DNA of 64,000 nt. Origin: Alitta virens (lineage: Eukaryota > Annelida > Polychaeta > Phyllodocida > Nereididae). Positions 1 through 12,810 of this stretch are shown piece by piece. How positions within the stretch are numbered: position 1 is the stretch's first letter; every line of letters begins with the position of its first letter. The translations under genes and the position numbers were made by a program. The notes beneath the pieces were generated by a model. It was not told where the DNA came from and made no database searches. It was given only the letters and a program-made list of their open reading frames with translations. The stretch is from positions 29,352,747 to 29,416,746 of the forward strand of contig OW028576.1 in assembly GCA_932294295.1 (NCBI GenBank). The letters run 5' to 3'.

Positions 1-1971
1 TTGTCTTTCCATTTCTTAAACTTGGTGAGCGTCCTCTGGTCTGTGGAGGTAAATAAAGTACAGTGTTCACTCCTTGGTTGGCAGAAAAATCTTGAGCCAG
101 TCTTCGTTGCACAAGTTTAGAACCAGTGGTTTGTGTTTGTGACTCTAAGTTTGTGTTGTGGCCCTGGTAAGAGTGGATGTTTTCTGCAGTGGAACTTTGT
201 GACGACATCAGGAGGTCACTTTGAAGAAGGTACTGTCAAAGAGACTAAGTAATTTTAACACAAATTTAAACGTTGTTTTCAAGTTCCTTCATATGACATA
301 GAATAACTGGGCAGCGATCAGTCAATTCACATAAATAACCTATCAAAAATAACGCGCACCATCAATTTTTATACGGAGTCACAGTCTGAGTGTGATTTTT
401 TTCCCTCATACTACACACCACCTTCCCAAGCAAAATGCTTTTAGCATATGTACACAATGGTTGAAGTAATCTTATATGATTGGAGGGTGGTGTATTTCAA
501 ATTATTAATTTATAATTTTTTTCTGTATCGATCTATTTTTTCCTCAGTTATCATTCAATTTCACCAAAGTAGACAGCAACAATAATAATTTGAAATTGTT
601 ATGAATTTAACAAATGGGTCATTCCACGTCAAATAATCCAATTCAAGAAGTGCCCTGCATGACTATCTTAGATTTATTTTGTATGTTGCATTGATTTGAC
701 ATTGAATGACCCAAATGTATTATACCACTTACAAAATCAGAACATGCTGGCTGCTCATCATCAAGATCACCGGATTCAGTTGGACCAGTTCGTCTTGGTG
801 CGCCATAACCCTGGATCACCTGGGAACCTCCCTTTTGCAAACAGTGGTAGCTGTAATATTGAATACACAAATAAATAATTTAATCAATCGGTACATTATT
901 TAATGTTTGCATAACACTTCATTCTATACACTCCATGCTGAAAAAGGCCTATTTTTATTATCAATAATTTTTTTATTTATATGATACAGGAAACTTTCAT
1001 TTTAAGCCGAATAAACAGGTTCATTTGACAACATTTGTCATAATCAACAGAACCACTTGTAAGGTCAATACAAAAAAATTTGTAAGAATTTTATTTCTTA
1101 ATGCTCACCACATTGCACGGTAGAGCTTGTCCAGGTAGTCAGGGATTCTGGTATAGTGCGGATTGTATTCTAGCTGGATGATTTCTTCAGGGTCCATCTG
1201 AGTTAATCTCACACAATCCATAATTTTTACAATGTACTTGCTTCGGTCGTCCGAGTCCGCATCGAGCCAACGAACAGCGGCTTGCAAAACTTTTGATTCG
1301 GATGTCACTGTGATAGCACTATCTGCGAGAAGCTTGTGAATAGTGCTGAAGTCACAAGCAATGAAATAGTCAGTCTTGATAACATCTTCGAAGTTAGCAC
1401 AAATGAATCTCCAGATTCTCTTGGCCAAAATATTGATGTCATTTTTCTTGACAATAACATAGTACAAGACTGCAGTCCTTGCATCGTAGTGTGATAAGTA
1501 ATCGCAGCAAATATTGAAAAGGTCAAGGAGATCCAAATATCTGCTGCAAAAGGTCAGCGAAGCAATGACTTCATCAGTTATTTCAATGTCAGTGGTGTAT
1601 AAAAATTCTAGGATTTTATAGACCAGCGAAGCTTCAAAGTCAGTGGTATCAATGACGGGTACTTCCACTTTTTCCCAATTTCCAAGGATCTCATCCAGTG
1701 TTGGACTGTAGGCAGAAAGAATAACGCCGTGAGCAAGTAAAATTCCACCCTGACACTGTAACTTCACATCACAAAACCTTCCTTGTTGCCATCTTCTGTA
1801 GAGATATTTCATGATCCTTCGAGCCACTGGTAGCTGAAGATCTGAATTTTCATAGTTAAAATCGGTGCTGCTTGCACTTCCACTGTTAGCAGTTTTCAAG
1901 CGCAATAAAATTCTACTGGATGACCTCACTAGGTCCGACCTCTCATGAAGGTCTTCAAAATTGAGAGCCAT
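1..1971 (-). CDS. BTB-BACK domain protein, 5' three coding exons, runs off the left edge
   Basis: Exons read on the minus strand are 1971-1109, 850-733 and 232 to beyond position 1. The ATG exon encodes a BTB/POZ domain (about residues 58-160, with FCDVKLQCQGG and LLAHGVILSAYSP) and then a BACK domain (about 163-285, with ANFEDV, HKLLADSAI and AVRWLDAD), the layout of kelch-like adaptors for Cullin-3 ligases. No kelch repeat is seen in the window. A simple ORF would stop at 1105, but a strong donor (TG|GTGAGC) lies just before that stop. Exon 2 (acceptor ATTACAG, donor GTAAGT) joins in phase and turns Trp288 into Cys; exon 3 (acceptor CTTTGACAG) stays open for 77 more codons. Those 116 extra residues are polar, low-complexity linker ending in SPSLRNGKT. 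The substrate is unknown. Domain calls are secure; the downstream exons rest on splice sites and phase. Confidence 0.8.
1086..1108 (-). promoter_or_regulatory. Intronic stop and AATAAA, possible short isoform of the BTB gene
   Basis: If the first donor of the BTB gene is not used, the frame ends at once (TGG TGA). An AATAAA hexamer on the minus strand follows within about 20 bases. This could give a shorter mRNA encoding BTB-BACK only (288 aa). The hexamer and stop are seen; use of this site is inference. Confidence 0.35.
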
Positions 1972-2308
1972 TACACCAGAAAATTAAATGTATGTCATCT
2001 TCATGAGTCAGTAAACAAAACAATAAATGACCTAATTCAGTCTCTCTTTGGGTATGGTTGCTATAGTGTTGCCATGGAGAGAACGTGGCGCTACCTGCTG
2101 TACTTGCTCGCTTTTATAGCGTTGTCATAAATTGCACTGAGAAGCCATTTCCACATACTGTAGTTACAGTTAGGTCATCGGCAGCTGTGATCCCACATTT
2201 GACACATGGATCTCACAAAGGCGGGAAAATGTAGTTTTTGTAAAATCCGCTAGAGCGCGTATTTGTCTTCGGCCATTTTTGATCGGAAGGTGTAAACCCC
2301 GAATCGGT
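1972..2308. promoter_or_regulatory. Bidirectional promoter between the BTB gene and RPS19
   Basis: About 340 bp separate the BTB start codon (minus) from the inferred RPS19 transcription start (plus). Seen motifs are an E2F-like GGCGGGAAA near 2220, a YY1-like GGCCATTTTT at 2271-2280 and an ETS-like CGGAAG at 2284-2289. YY1 and ETS sites are common in animal ribosomal-protein promoters. No TATA box is evident near the inferred RPS19 start. Confidence 0.5.
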
Positions 2309-2334
2309 CTCTTTTTGGCCATCAGCAACACAAG
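2309..2334 (+). promoter_or_regulatory. RPS19: 5'TOP-like leader exon of RPS19
   Basis: A C followed by an uninterrupted pyrimidine run (CTCTTTTT) starts here, and a GTAGGC splice donor follows 26 bases later. Ribosomal-protein mRNAs of animals start with such a tract, which gives mTOR/LARP1 translational control. The exact start site is inferred. Confidence 0.5.
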
Positions 2335-5300
2335 GTAGGCATGCGTTTGATATACTGGTTAATTATGTCAGATATTTCCACAAATCAAGGCAAAATGGCC
2401 ACAAAACTGTCAAAATTACAATTATTAATAACTAAATATGCTTCCACGTTATTGACAAGTCCGTAGACTGTTATTGAAATGAAGTATTTGAGGTTGATTT
2501 TGAGACTCGTGGATCGCGGAAGAATATGGCGACGTCCATGAAATGTCAACATGTTGATATCAAATCTGATTGAATTGATAAATCTATTTGATTCTGAGGG
2601 ACGAAGTGTTACTTGTAGCTCTCTTTTGGTGTAATAATTTGATTAAGTCATTTAGCTTACTTCACAGTTCAAGTATAGTCTTCGATTGAGTTGACATGTG
2701 TGAGCGATATTGGGTGGTGTTACTATTTTGACACTTGACATGTGACTTAACTCGGTTTCAAAAAGTTCAATGTTGATCAAGTTTGTTGTACAAAATAGAA
2801 TTTGGCTTATTGCATGCCCTTTTCCATACAAATCGAGTATTTTGCATGCATGAATATTTCTGTCCTGGCCAGGGTTGTCAATCAGATATATCGTGATGGA
2901 ATATCTCATTTATGGTGATTACTGACATACTGTGTCGGAATTATTCCGTAATGAAACTTGGGCTGGAGCTCTGCTGATCATTGCATGATCATCTCCCTTG
3001 ATGACGAATGATGGTCAGAACGGCTACAGCCATAAACGGCTGCAATTTTTTAAGCCCAATGCACACGAGAGTCGCATACGCCAGCATTGTATGCGAGTTT
3101 GTTGCAACCCCTTTCTACCACAAAGTCGTAAGTCAATGCACACGAGGACCTACCCTGCGACTCTGTAGTAACCCCTCTGTCCTTGTAAGTGTCAACTTTA
3201 GAAATTCTGGAAATTCCATTCCATAAATAGACACAGGGTGCAAGTTTACCCCACTCATGAGCTATATTCACATGTGAAACCCTCGCAATTCAATGCACAC
3301 GGCAATAATGCGGCGACGTCGTCGCAGAATATCTAGCAGGGCTAGATATTCTGCGATCACATCGCAAGTCATAAGATCAGCGTCGTAGGTTGATGCACAC
3401 GATGCGATGCAGTCATAAGTTGGGGTGCAACAAAGTCTCGTGCGATGAGATTGCAGGAAAAGTCCCGTGTGCATTGGGCTTTATGGTATTCCCAAAATGG
3501 GTACAATGAACTGACCCAAAACGTCAACAACCCTATGTCAAAACGGCTACAAGCTATGTCTAAAATGTCTACAGTGATAAAATTACCCGGTTTCCAAAAC
3601 GCACTATGAAAACTTGCAGTCCGATAAAAGGTGGTTGCAACGCCCTCACGCTGTGCAGCGAGCGCTTCTGTTGATGTATCGCCATGTCTGATTGGCCGAA
3701 CGGCCGTTAAATTAAGTGTTCTTTGATTCCGTGCTTCTACCATTTTTGAAGTGTTATACATTTCATTATACAAACAAAAAAATTATTGGATATAGTATGG
3801 TCAAAGCACGGATGGGATTTCAGGTAAAATTTTCTTAGTGAAACAACTCCACTTGCCCAGAATGCTTAACATATTTACTGAATAAATATTCTTTTCAATT
3901 GTTAGTGAAACCATGAGCATTGACACTTGGAATTAGTTGAAAATTAAGTTTGAGGGATCAACAGGGGGAGCTGTATGCCCGTCTTCAGGATCTTTGTGAC
4001 ATCATCGATGAACTCCGTGACATGATTGTATGATTACGTCATCAAACAAAGGTTTCATGGAGTTCCCCCTGTTGGCTCTAATGCCCCCCATTAGCATAGA
4101 CATTTAAGCAAAAACTTGGCCCTGACAACGAGTATCGCCGGACTTGTTCATCCTGACATTTTCAGGTGTTTTTTATCACTGATAAATCACATCCCTGTAG
4201 TATATAAAATGCTAAAGAAGTTCACTGTTATCAGAACATTGTAGTGCTAATTTTGTTTTTGTCACAAAAGGCACAGAAACCACATAGTTAAGCATAAACA
4301 CTGCATAGTTTGACCTGGAAGAATCATGAATTTACATTTGGTGGCTAATTAATGAAGTTTCCCTCAATTAAATGATTTTAATGAGGCCTATGCACACACT
4401 ACTAACTTTGCAAGAGAGCTGCATGCGTTATGTAGGTCACTGTGTCATATGACAGGCGGCGGCAGCAGTGCAAAGACTTGCCTGTGAGTCTGTGTTCTGA
4501 CCACTTAAATGCCCTGATTCTAAAGAAAGCTAAAGAAGTCAGTACATTTATCTTTTAGTGCTAATTGGTTTAGCAGTTCCAGGCATCTCCACTACAGCCA
4601 GCATCCCTTAGTTGTGCCCAGGTCAACAATGTTACATCTTGATTCTTACCATATTTTGTTTAAATTAACCTACACATATGACATAGCTGCCTCTTGAGAT
4701 GAGAAGCCAGTTTAGGCAGTCAGGAGCCTTGGTATTAGTTAAATTATAAGCGCTGTCATCGCTGAGCAATGTCATATATGTTGGCCTACTGATGTCATGA
4801 AAGCTCATGAAATACCAAATTGAAGACTTTTTTGGTATTAAATTACTCATGGCCAATGTTGTCACATTCTGAGCTATCGCAATCTGTTGAAATTTTGAAA
4901 AAAGTGTATTAGAAGTAAAGTTACACTAGGCCTATTTAAATGGAACACATGGGCCAGCAAGGGCTGATCGGCCTGTTGGTGGCAGGCCCCTGAAATGAAT
5001 GTCCCATGGGCTGTAGACTTTTTGGTACTTGGGATGCTGCTGACTGGCTTGGAAAAAATGGATGGCTACAGTTGAGTAACCGTTTTGGGTGTAGACTGTA
5101 GACATTATGGTTGTTGGGTGTTTTGGCTGTGGCCGTTTCCCCGTGTAGACGTTTTGTCTGAGAACTTAATGACAAAGGTTAATCTCAGAATGTGTACGAT
5201 TAGTAATGTCATGTAGAATAAGAAAATCTTGAGATTGATTTGTCACTACCCCACTGATGCGTTCAGTGTTATATGTATTATTTAAGCTGCAGATATTTTG

Positions 5301-7684
5301 ATTTTACCCTCCATATTTGTCATTTCAGATGCCTGGTGTCAGCGTTAAGGACGTGGACCAACACGAGTTCGTGAAGGAGCTCTCTGGCTTCTTGAAGAAG
5401 TAAGAACCTTTTCAGTTGTCACACAATTTACAGTGAATCTGCTCTTGTCATATTATTATGGCAAAATGAGAAATTGCTTTCAGTTGTTCAGCTTTTCGTG
5501 TTTCAATCTGATATGTCATGTAATTTGAAAAGTTTATATTTAAACGTTCCTATAGTATAGAACTTCATGATTTTCATCATTAGTTAATCACAGTAATCAT
5601 GAAGGGCTTTTATCGTGTCTTTCCGACTATTTGATATTTTGTTAGGAGTGAAGTTATATGTGAATGGTTCGTTTGTGTAAATAAAATGGACAGGTGGTAA
5701 TTTACTTTGATGGAGATTAAATGTTTTTATCTGTTGTTAGTCTTATTTATAAAGTTTTATAGAATGGTCATTGACGCGTAATAAATGATGCATAATTTGT
5801 ATTTCTCGATTAATAGGTCTGGCAAATTAAAGGTCCCCGACTGGGTTGACATTGTGAAGCTCAGCAAGCACAAGGAATTGGCTCCTTACGATGATGATTG
5901 GTTCTACACCCGTTGTGGTAAGTCCGTCAGCTTTATTATGTTCTAAAGGGATTCTTTGTAATAGTAAATACTATGTTAGAACTTGGAAGTGCCCAAATAT
6001 GTGCTTATAGATAGATAATAAAGATAAATTGTCGTGAATGTGTGTAATTGTTAAGATTGCATCATTTCTGTGGTATTTTTATCAACTATCTGAATGCGTG
6101 TTAGCTATTCAGTCAAAGTTTGACATTTTCATGTCTTTAAAATCTGAAACGCATGATAATTCAATGTTGGTCTTATATTTTTCATTATTGTATACGACTA
6201 TGACTGAGGATAGGTTTTGCTTGATACAGGCTTATTGAATAAAAAAAACTTTCATCATGCGTAATTAATATTTCAAAATAATAAGATGGTTTTGTGTGTT
6301 GCATCAAGTAAATTTTGACAACTCCTTGCTTGATTATTTATGCTATTGGAAGTAACTCATCACTTCCTTTTTTGTTACAGCTTCCTCCGCACGTCATTTG
6401 TACATCCGTTGCCCTGCAGGCGTAGGTGCATTCTCCAAGATTTACGGAGGTAAGGCCAATAGAAATTAGTTGTCAAAGTTATTTCATGCCAGAGAAAAAA
6501 TTAAAAGTTTTTAAGAGGATACTGTTCTTGAACTTTTCTGTTGATTCATGTGCAATGTTCACATTCGTGAGAAAATGCTTAAAGCTGGATTGTCAAATGG
6601 ATTTTTTACTACTGAAAAAGCAATCCAAATGAAAGAAAATGCTTCTGACAATTTTCAGAACTCATATCATCTAGATTGTATTAATACGTCGACTTCGTTT
6701 ACAATTTAGCTAATTATGCATTAGAACGTAATGAAGAGCGTTACTGATGCGTGTCGGAATTGATTTTTCTTGGATGTGAACCTTGCAGTATTGGATTGTT
6801 GACAATTTGTTGCTTAACCAAATCCTTGTATTGCATGAATTTCTGGTCCATTTGAGAAGTGCCTTATCTCTTATAACAGACAATTCAATTTGATAAACTC
6901 TGATATGCAGAAAATGTCATGCACAGCATACAGGGTTGGGCAAAAGTAGGGAAAGTCTGTATGGTGAAATTTTGTTTTACTGGCTTCTAAAAAGATATTG
7001 GTGTTGGCTTAGCTGGTATTGTAACATTAGCTTAGTGTCCGATTCAAAATCACCTATAATGTGATGCTAGAATTTAATATGATGCAATGAAATGCAGTTG
7101 TGACAAATTTCCTTCATTCCAACATTTTGTGTCTTCAGGACGTAAGAGGAACGGAACATGCCCCAGCCACTTCTGTTACGCCTCAACATCCGTTGCTCGT
7201 AAAGTTTTGCAAGCTCTGGAGGGAGTAAAGATCGTAGAAAAGGACCCCAATGGGTAAGTTTCCTTTTGAGTATTCCACAAATGATCCAGTGAAGATAAGT
7301 GTAAATCTTGTATTCTGTTTGGTGAAGGGAAATTAAAGAAAGTGTGACGCTCGATTAGAGGCCGTTGTGGATGAGAGGCCGGGTCGTAGGCTGTCCAGAT
7401 GTAAAATAATAAACGCCGGTCTGGACTCGAGTTTTCATCTTTATGTTTTTTAAGATAACGTATTAATGAAGTTTAGATGTTTTTTAATTCAATAAAGTGT
7501 ATTATGTATGTGTATCAGTATATTGTCCATTATGTTTATATGCTTGATCATATTTTTTTCCAGTGGACGTCGCTTGACACAGCAAGGTCGCCGTGACTTG
7601 GACAGAATCGCTTCTCAAATCAAGCAGAGGAATGCCAAGCAAGAACCTAAGTTGATCTAAATCATGGTTGTAATGTGCAAATAA
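2309..7684 (+). CDS. RPS19: Ribosomal protein S19 (eS19), complete gene
   Basis: Coding exons are 5329-5399, 5817-5917, 6381-6449, 7139-7253 and 7564-7660, giving 150 residues (human has 145). The protein opens [20 protein letters not shown] and contains [50 protein letters not shown] and [13 protein letters not shown], all hallmark eS19 blocks. eS19 is a 40S head protein needed for 18S rRNA maturation. A non-coding first exon is inferred at 2309-2334: it begins with a 5'TOP-like CTCTTTTT and ends at a GTAGGC donor, so the start codon is the first codon of exon 2, as in human RPS19. AATAAA at 7679-7684 lies 18 bases after the stop. Intron 1 (3 kb) is full of transposon pieces. The identity is certain; exon 1 is inferred. 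Confidence 0.97.
3052..3481. mobile_element. 430-bp foldback/TIR element in RPS19 intron 1
   Basis: The ends are a perfect 16-bp inverted repeat: AAGCCCAATGCACACG at 3052-3067 and its complement at 3466-3481. The sub-motif ATGCACACG recurs inside at about 3137, 3294 and 3393. The centre is a perfect 16-bp palindrome arm pair with a 3-base loop (3322-3337 and 3341-3356). No long ORF belongs to it. Target duplications are not clear beyond T/A. This is a non-autonomous element of unassigned superfamily. Confidence 0.75.
3960..4073. repeat. Small TIR-bounded repeat in RPS19 intron 1
   Basis: A perfect 10-bp inverted repeat, AACAGGGGGA (3960-3969) against TCCCCCTGTT (4064-4073), bounds 114 bp without coding sense. 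It may be a mini-transposon; a 10-bp match alone is weak evidence. Confidence 0.35.
4147..4197 (-). repeat. Fragment of the CAGGGATG TIR family
   Basis: This stretch (CCTGACATTTTCAGG ... ATCACATCCCTG) is the near reverse complement of the left end of the element at 25197-25552. It is a solo end, still in RPS19 intron 1. Confidence 0.5.
7393..7426. other. GC-rich hairpin in RPS19 intron 5
   Basis: GTCCAGA and TCTGGAC form a perfect 7-bp stem around a 20-base loop, inside a GC-rich patch (about 7345-7430) of an otherwise AT-rich intron. Ribosomal-protein introns often host snoRNAs, but I find no paired C/D or H/ACA boxes here. Confidence 0.25.
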
Positions 7685-9752
7685 AATGAAAAAAATAGAA
7701 AACAAATTGACTTATTTATAAGCCTGGATTTACGCATGGTGCTATCTGGCAATCTTTCCTGGGGAGAGGACATATGATCTGACTTCATAGAAGCTTCTGT
7801 ATCTAAATAGACATGAATTGGAAACCACTGCATTAAAATATAAATTGTTTGTGTACTTAAGTGCGTGTTGAAACTGTCCCCATGTGTTACTGGGTGTAGG
7901 AGTGAGTGGTAATGTATTCCTTGGCCTTCCAAGGATTTGCTGTTCTGGCCTAGTCTTGACATCGGGCATCTGTGAACAAGCTGTCTCTGGTTGGACTCGT
8001 AGCCAGTTTGCATCAAGGTCCTCCGTTTAATTACTGACCCAGGCACCCTTCATTGACCCGAGGAACGGTAGTGCTTCCTGTCTATAGTTACGGATTTGGT
8101 CGCGGTTAAGTGATGATGGTCATAATTGTGCAATGATTTTGAGTTCAGCTCAACTTCTGCAGTTCAATTGTAATCAGAAATACAATATAGATGTCCCAGA
8201 TCTGTTTAATGATTTTGTACAGTGTCTCATAGGTGTTATTGGGCAGATTTGGTCGGAAAGGTCCATTCTGGAGAGAAAATTACACTAAAGAAATCTCGTT
8301 TCAGAGCCCAATGTGTTAGTTCTGGACACGGCCTCTATGAGTGCTTGGCTGGGACCTGCCTAAGCGTGAACGCGATAGGCAGGTCGCCTCTACCTATCCC
8401 AGATGATTTTCTGATTGGCTGTGCTATTTTTAGACTGGGGATCACATTCCGGTCTAGGCTATTCCAATGTTAAAGCCTAGGATGCGCACGCTACCGGCTA
8501 ATGGCAGCCCCTACCTGCGTACTGCGTCAGCTAGTTGCAGCGGGGGCCAGCGAACTATGAGTGCTAGCGTCAGGCCCTGGTGGTTGACATCTGAACTACA
8601 TTTCCTCATTGACCCAATAGATAGGGATAGTCTGATGTGAGGAACTAGCTGAATTAATGGCAATTGGGAAAGTTTGTCTGAGGGATAAGCTGAATAAGTT
8701 ATTGACCTCACAGGTGTTAATGGCTATTGGAATAGGTCAGTGCAGCTGAGGTGTCCTAAGTCAGAATTGCATTTAGCAGTCACAGGCTGATGGGATTCTA
8801 TCACAGCATGGTCAGAAATATGTGTCAGTGAGAGACTTAAAAGTTCTCAGCTAATCACTCTTCTTTTATTGAAACACATTCGTCTTATCTATTCCTCCGT
8901 CATGAGAGCCGTCGAATCTAGTTTATTATTAAAACCGTGCCACCATGGATGATGGGGTAACATGTTATGGATTCTAATATGGTATCCAAGCCTCGGACCA
9001 GCAGCATCAAGACGATCAATGCATTGTCTGTTTCTGTAATGCCTAATAATCCTGATAGGCAGCATTATTCATTTTGGAATATGCTAGCTAGGGATGATCT
9101 GCGTTGTGATCAGATCTGCATAGTGACCAAATCAAGAATGAGTGACAACAGTCGCATCAGAGCCTCCAAAGACTGCAGGGGCTGAAGTCAAGAGATGCAA
9201 AGTACTAACCCCAACCCCCCCCCCCCCCCCCCTCTCTCTGACACCTACGAGTGGCAAGGTTTCATTGTTCGGAGTACAACGTACAACGTACTGAAACTGC
9301 TAATCTGCCTGCTGTTATTCGTATCTCGCTTTAATATTTGGTCTATTTTCTTTATGAAACACTCGAAGAATCCTTATGAACTCTACGTGATAACTTTTTT
9401 GAGGTTTATAGCCTCCACGATACATAAGATTACAGTTACAAATGAACGACGCTCTTCATGACACTGGAGTCTTGCGTGAAGAACTATATGATACCATTTG
9501 CGCATGCTTGAGATTGGCAAAATCAGAAATTCTTCAATTATCGTGTTGGTGCTGCCAAACAGTAGAGCTCAGGCAAGGACCAGCCCTGAGTTACCTAGAG
9601 TGCATTATGCTGCCTGTGGCCAGGACCCTCGGGGGTCCCTTGAAACTGACTGGCAACACATGAATGAATTTAATCCTCGATTCAAACCAATAAATTAAAA
9701 CCCACAGCAATTAGGCTATCATTTTCAGCAGCCTGAATGTGATTGTGGGAAC

Positions 9753-9974
9753 CAGGGGCGGATCCAGGAATATTGGTTAGGGGGACGAGGGGCGCCCAGT
9801 CATATGACATTGACAAAGCTGGTCATTCACTCCATGAATATCGTATAAAAGTTGTGTGGTCAACTATCGAATACAAAATAAAGCAAGTCTTGTTTGTCAC
9901 ACTCTCGCTCAGTGAATGTTTATGGGGGGGGGGGGGGCGCATGCCAGGTCTGCCCCCCTCTGTATCCACCCCTG
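9753..9974. mobile_element. TIR element with CAGGGGCGGATCCAGG / CCACCCCTG ends
   Basis: The left end CAGGGGCGGATCCA and the right end TGTATCCACCCCTG are imperfect inverted repeats around about 220 bp containing a long G run. CAGGGGCGG-type ends are common in hAT-like non-autonomous elements of animals. I see no clean target duplication, so the superfamily is tentative. Confidence 0.55.
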
Positions 9975-11985
9975 GAAACAAACGATTTCGTGGGAGACAG
10001 ATATTAAAGTTACAGTAGGTCACATTATGCTGTGGACTACTTCTGAGTCAAGAGTCACATTCGTAAATGTTTTACTATAGCTGGTCTATCCCATGATGAT
10101 TCGTGTATGAGCATTCAAGGGAGCTGAAACTTTATAAGGAAATATAGGTCCATGTATCAGCACCAGGGCCTGTCCTAGCAATTGTGGGGCCTAATTTTCC
10201 TTCATTTTAGAAAGTGAAGACCTTTTTTTTTCTCATCAGTTTTCAGTGTGGCCTAATAACGCCGTTGTGCGGGGCCTATTTAGGCGTGGGGCCCAACGCA
10301 GTTGCCTTGCTTGTGGTGCCCTACCGGCACTGTTCAGCAATGACTCCTCGAATGCAATTTTCACTTACTGAACTAAAATTCACAAATCAATTCTACCAAC
10401 TGAAACCACAAGCAGTCGAACTTTTAGACAGACACTGAAGTTTCACAAAAAAACAAAAGTCTGCGATTATACATAGATGATTTATTTTCAAATATGTAAC
10501 ATATCAACGGTAACATATGCAGAAAACCATCATATTTGTCTTCATGATGCTTATTCAATATTCATCTATTGCAAGTTGTCAACTGCCAATTAACGGATTA
10601 CAAAAATAGAATTTGGGATTTGTATTACTATGGCAACAAATTACAAAGCAATACCAAATGCACTCAACAGGATTCCACGAAAAAGAACTGACAAATATAA
10701 ATACAGTTTGCTCGGCTATGATTAACAGCACAACGTAGAACTTTAACAGTACTATGAACAGATAAATCAGTCTCATAATTATGTTATTGATAGCAATATA
10801 ACTGTAGTCTAGAAGAAACAAGGACATTTATTAATAAATATGTAGATCATCAAATTGGAAGTCTTGACATATAGCGTATGAATCAATGATATCATCGTTG
10901 TTCGTCTTACACAGAAAATTATTCAAACGCTAACAAAAACCACAATCCAAACAAACAAACACACAGAAAAGATTTGTTATGTATTTACAGTGATTCTGAA
11001 AGAAATATTGCTGCGGCTAATATTCGACCGACTCTTATTATTTGTGTCATTCATTCCAAGCCAAAATGTTTAGATATTTTAGAAGTGTCTTCATTTAGCA
11101 TCAAAAATGAAATGGCTGATTATGGCTCGGCTAGCTTGTAATGGCACAAATGCCGTAGTATATAAGATAATAAAAATGCACTCCACACTTCAAAAATCTG
11201 AATTTCACTGAAAGTCGATGTATGTGGCAAATTTGGCTATATACAGTTGGGAACATTTGTTTACATGCAGCTGAGTATTAAACATTTTATTGTAACAACA
11301 ATTCTGTGGTAAATATATGCAACTTTGTGAAAGAAAATGTTACGTAATACCTTATGAAAGAGGTTATGCCTCAAATTTGTGTTTATTTAGATAATTCACA
11401 CGATGTCCTTTAATTAAATTATTAAAACCATCGTTAATTGGAAATTTACCACGATAAAATGTTCATATAATACTCGGCTGTATTTTAACATATGACCCCA
11501 ACTATATCAGAGGAGCTGGTGATTTTGAATCATTGAACTACACAACATACTAACGATAAAGTACTGCACTCAGGTCTGGCTGCACGAGAACCTTCCAGTG
11601 CACAGGCGACCTCTGATTGGCTGCAAATGGTCGAGGACCTTAGAGGTGACACGCTTCCCCGTTTCTGGGCATTGGTGTCCTAAACCTTCTTATTCTATTC
11701 TGCGGAGTTAAATGATAAAAATCGACCCCCGATACCAAATATATTATGTGAAAGCTGCCTATTATTTGCTTCGGAATAACTAAGTCGTGTTTGAGAATTC
11801 AACTGCTGTCAGGCACTGATAAATATTAAAATATTTATACATTTTTATCAATCTCATATTTATATTTCAAGGGATAATTTAAGACTGCTGCACTAATAAA
11901 TTCAATAGTTAATTGAAGCCACAGTAAAGCCACGATAAAATTAGAAAGGGATAGGAATTATATACTAATCCATCTGGAAATTCTT

Positions 11986-12281
11986 GGGTATAGTGCAGTA
12001 TAGTGGACTCAAATGTATGCCCATATTTGGCGTCCATGAAATATTAAAAGATATCATTATTTTTAGCCAAAATTTGTTCTAGCAAAGGAGAGGAATAATA
12101 TTTGCGTAGCACAGCGGGGGTTTGGGAAAGAAAAATATATACAATGTCTTGTCCAGTAAAATTTAAAAACCGGTCGTTTTTTGTGACGTCATTCATTGAA
12201 TTCAGGGATATGACATAGGCATGACAAAAAGGCTCAATAAATAAGGTAAAAAATTTGGGTCCGCTATACTGTACTTTTTCC
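11986..12281 (-). mobile_element. hAT-like MITE family A, copy 1
   Basis: The ends read GGGTATAGTGCAGTATAG at the left and CCGCTATACTGTACTTTTTCC at the right. Flanks are AAATTCTT and AAATTATT, an 8-bp target duplication with one mismatch. Length is 296 bp. It is opposite in orientation to copies 2-4. No coding capacity is seen. Confidence 0.85.
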
Positions 12282-12810
12282 AAATTATTTACATAACATA
12301 CAGACTCCGACTGATCTTGATAACTGAACAGAGAAAGGAAGAAAAAAATTGGCATATTTTGACAAATAAAACGTGGATTTTCGTGAACCATAAAGGAAAC
12401 TAATTAACAAAGACAGTACCAAGAAAATGCCAATTTTTTTTAAACAAAAAAAAACCCTGAAATTAATGTCACTTAAAAATGGCTTCCAAAAATAATGATA
12501 TTAACACCAATTTTTTAATGAAAGTTCTCAGAACTGATACTTTGACTGTCTGCCTGCGTTTTAGGTGCTATTACATATTGTTATAATCCTTGCGCAATGA
12601 AATAAACGTCAGACTGCCTGTTTATGTATAAATGTACTGCGTTAACGATTAATTGCACACGTAAGATGGCAAATTGGTACAAGCAATGCAACAAAATGAG
12701 TGCACATCTGAGACCACGTTGGCACAGTTCAGAAATGACACACCAGGAAATATATTTGTAGCAGACTCACAATAAATGATAACACATTCGATCAGTTTCT
12801 TGATTATAAC

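Noticed and set aside
1086..1104. AATAAA as the end of the BTB gene
   Set aside because: Two good in-frame exons follow downstream, so this is at most an alternative end.
3369..3773. 134-codon open frame on the minus strand in RPS19 intron 1
   Set aside because: It runs into the foldback element, has no recognisable domain and no splice or start context of note.
6143..6206. Box C/D snoRNA in RPS19 intron 3 (ATGATAA ... CTGA)
   Set aside because: The C box is imperfect and no terminal stem brings the boxes together.
9437..9698. Overlapping open frames of 73 and 66 codons
   Set aside because: No domain, no splice partners and no codon signal beyond chance.
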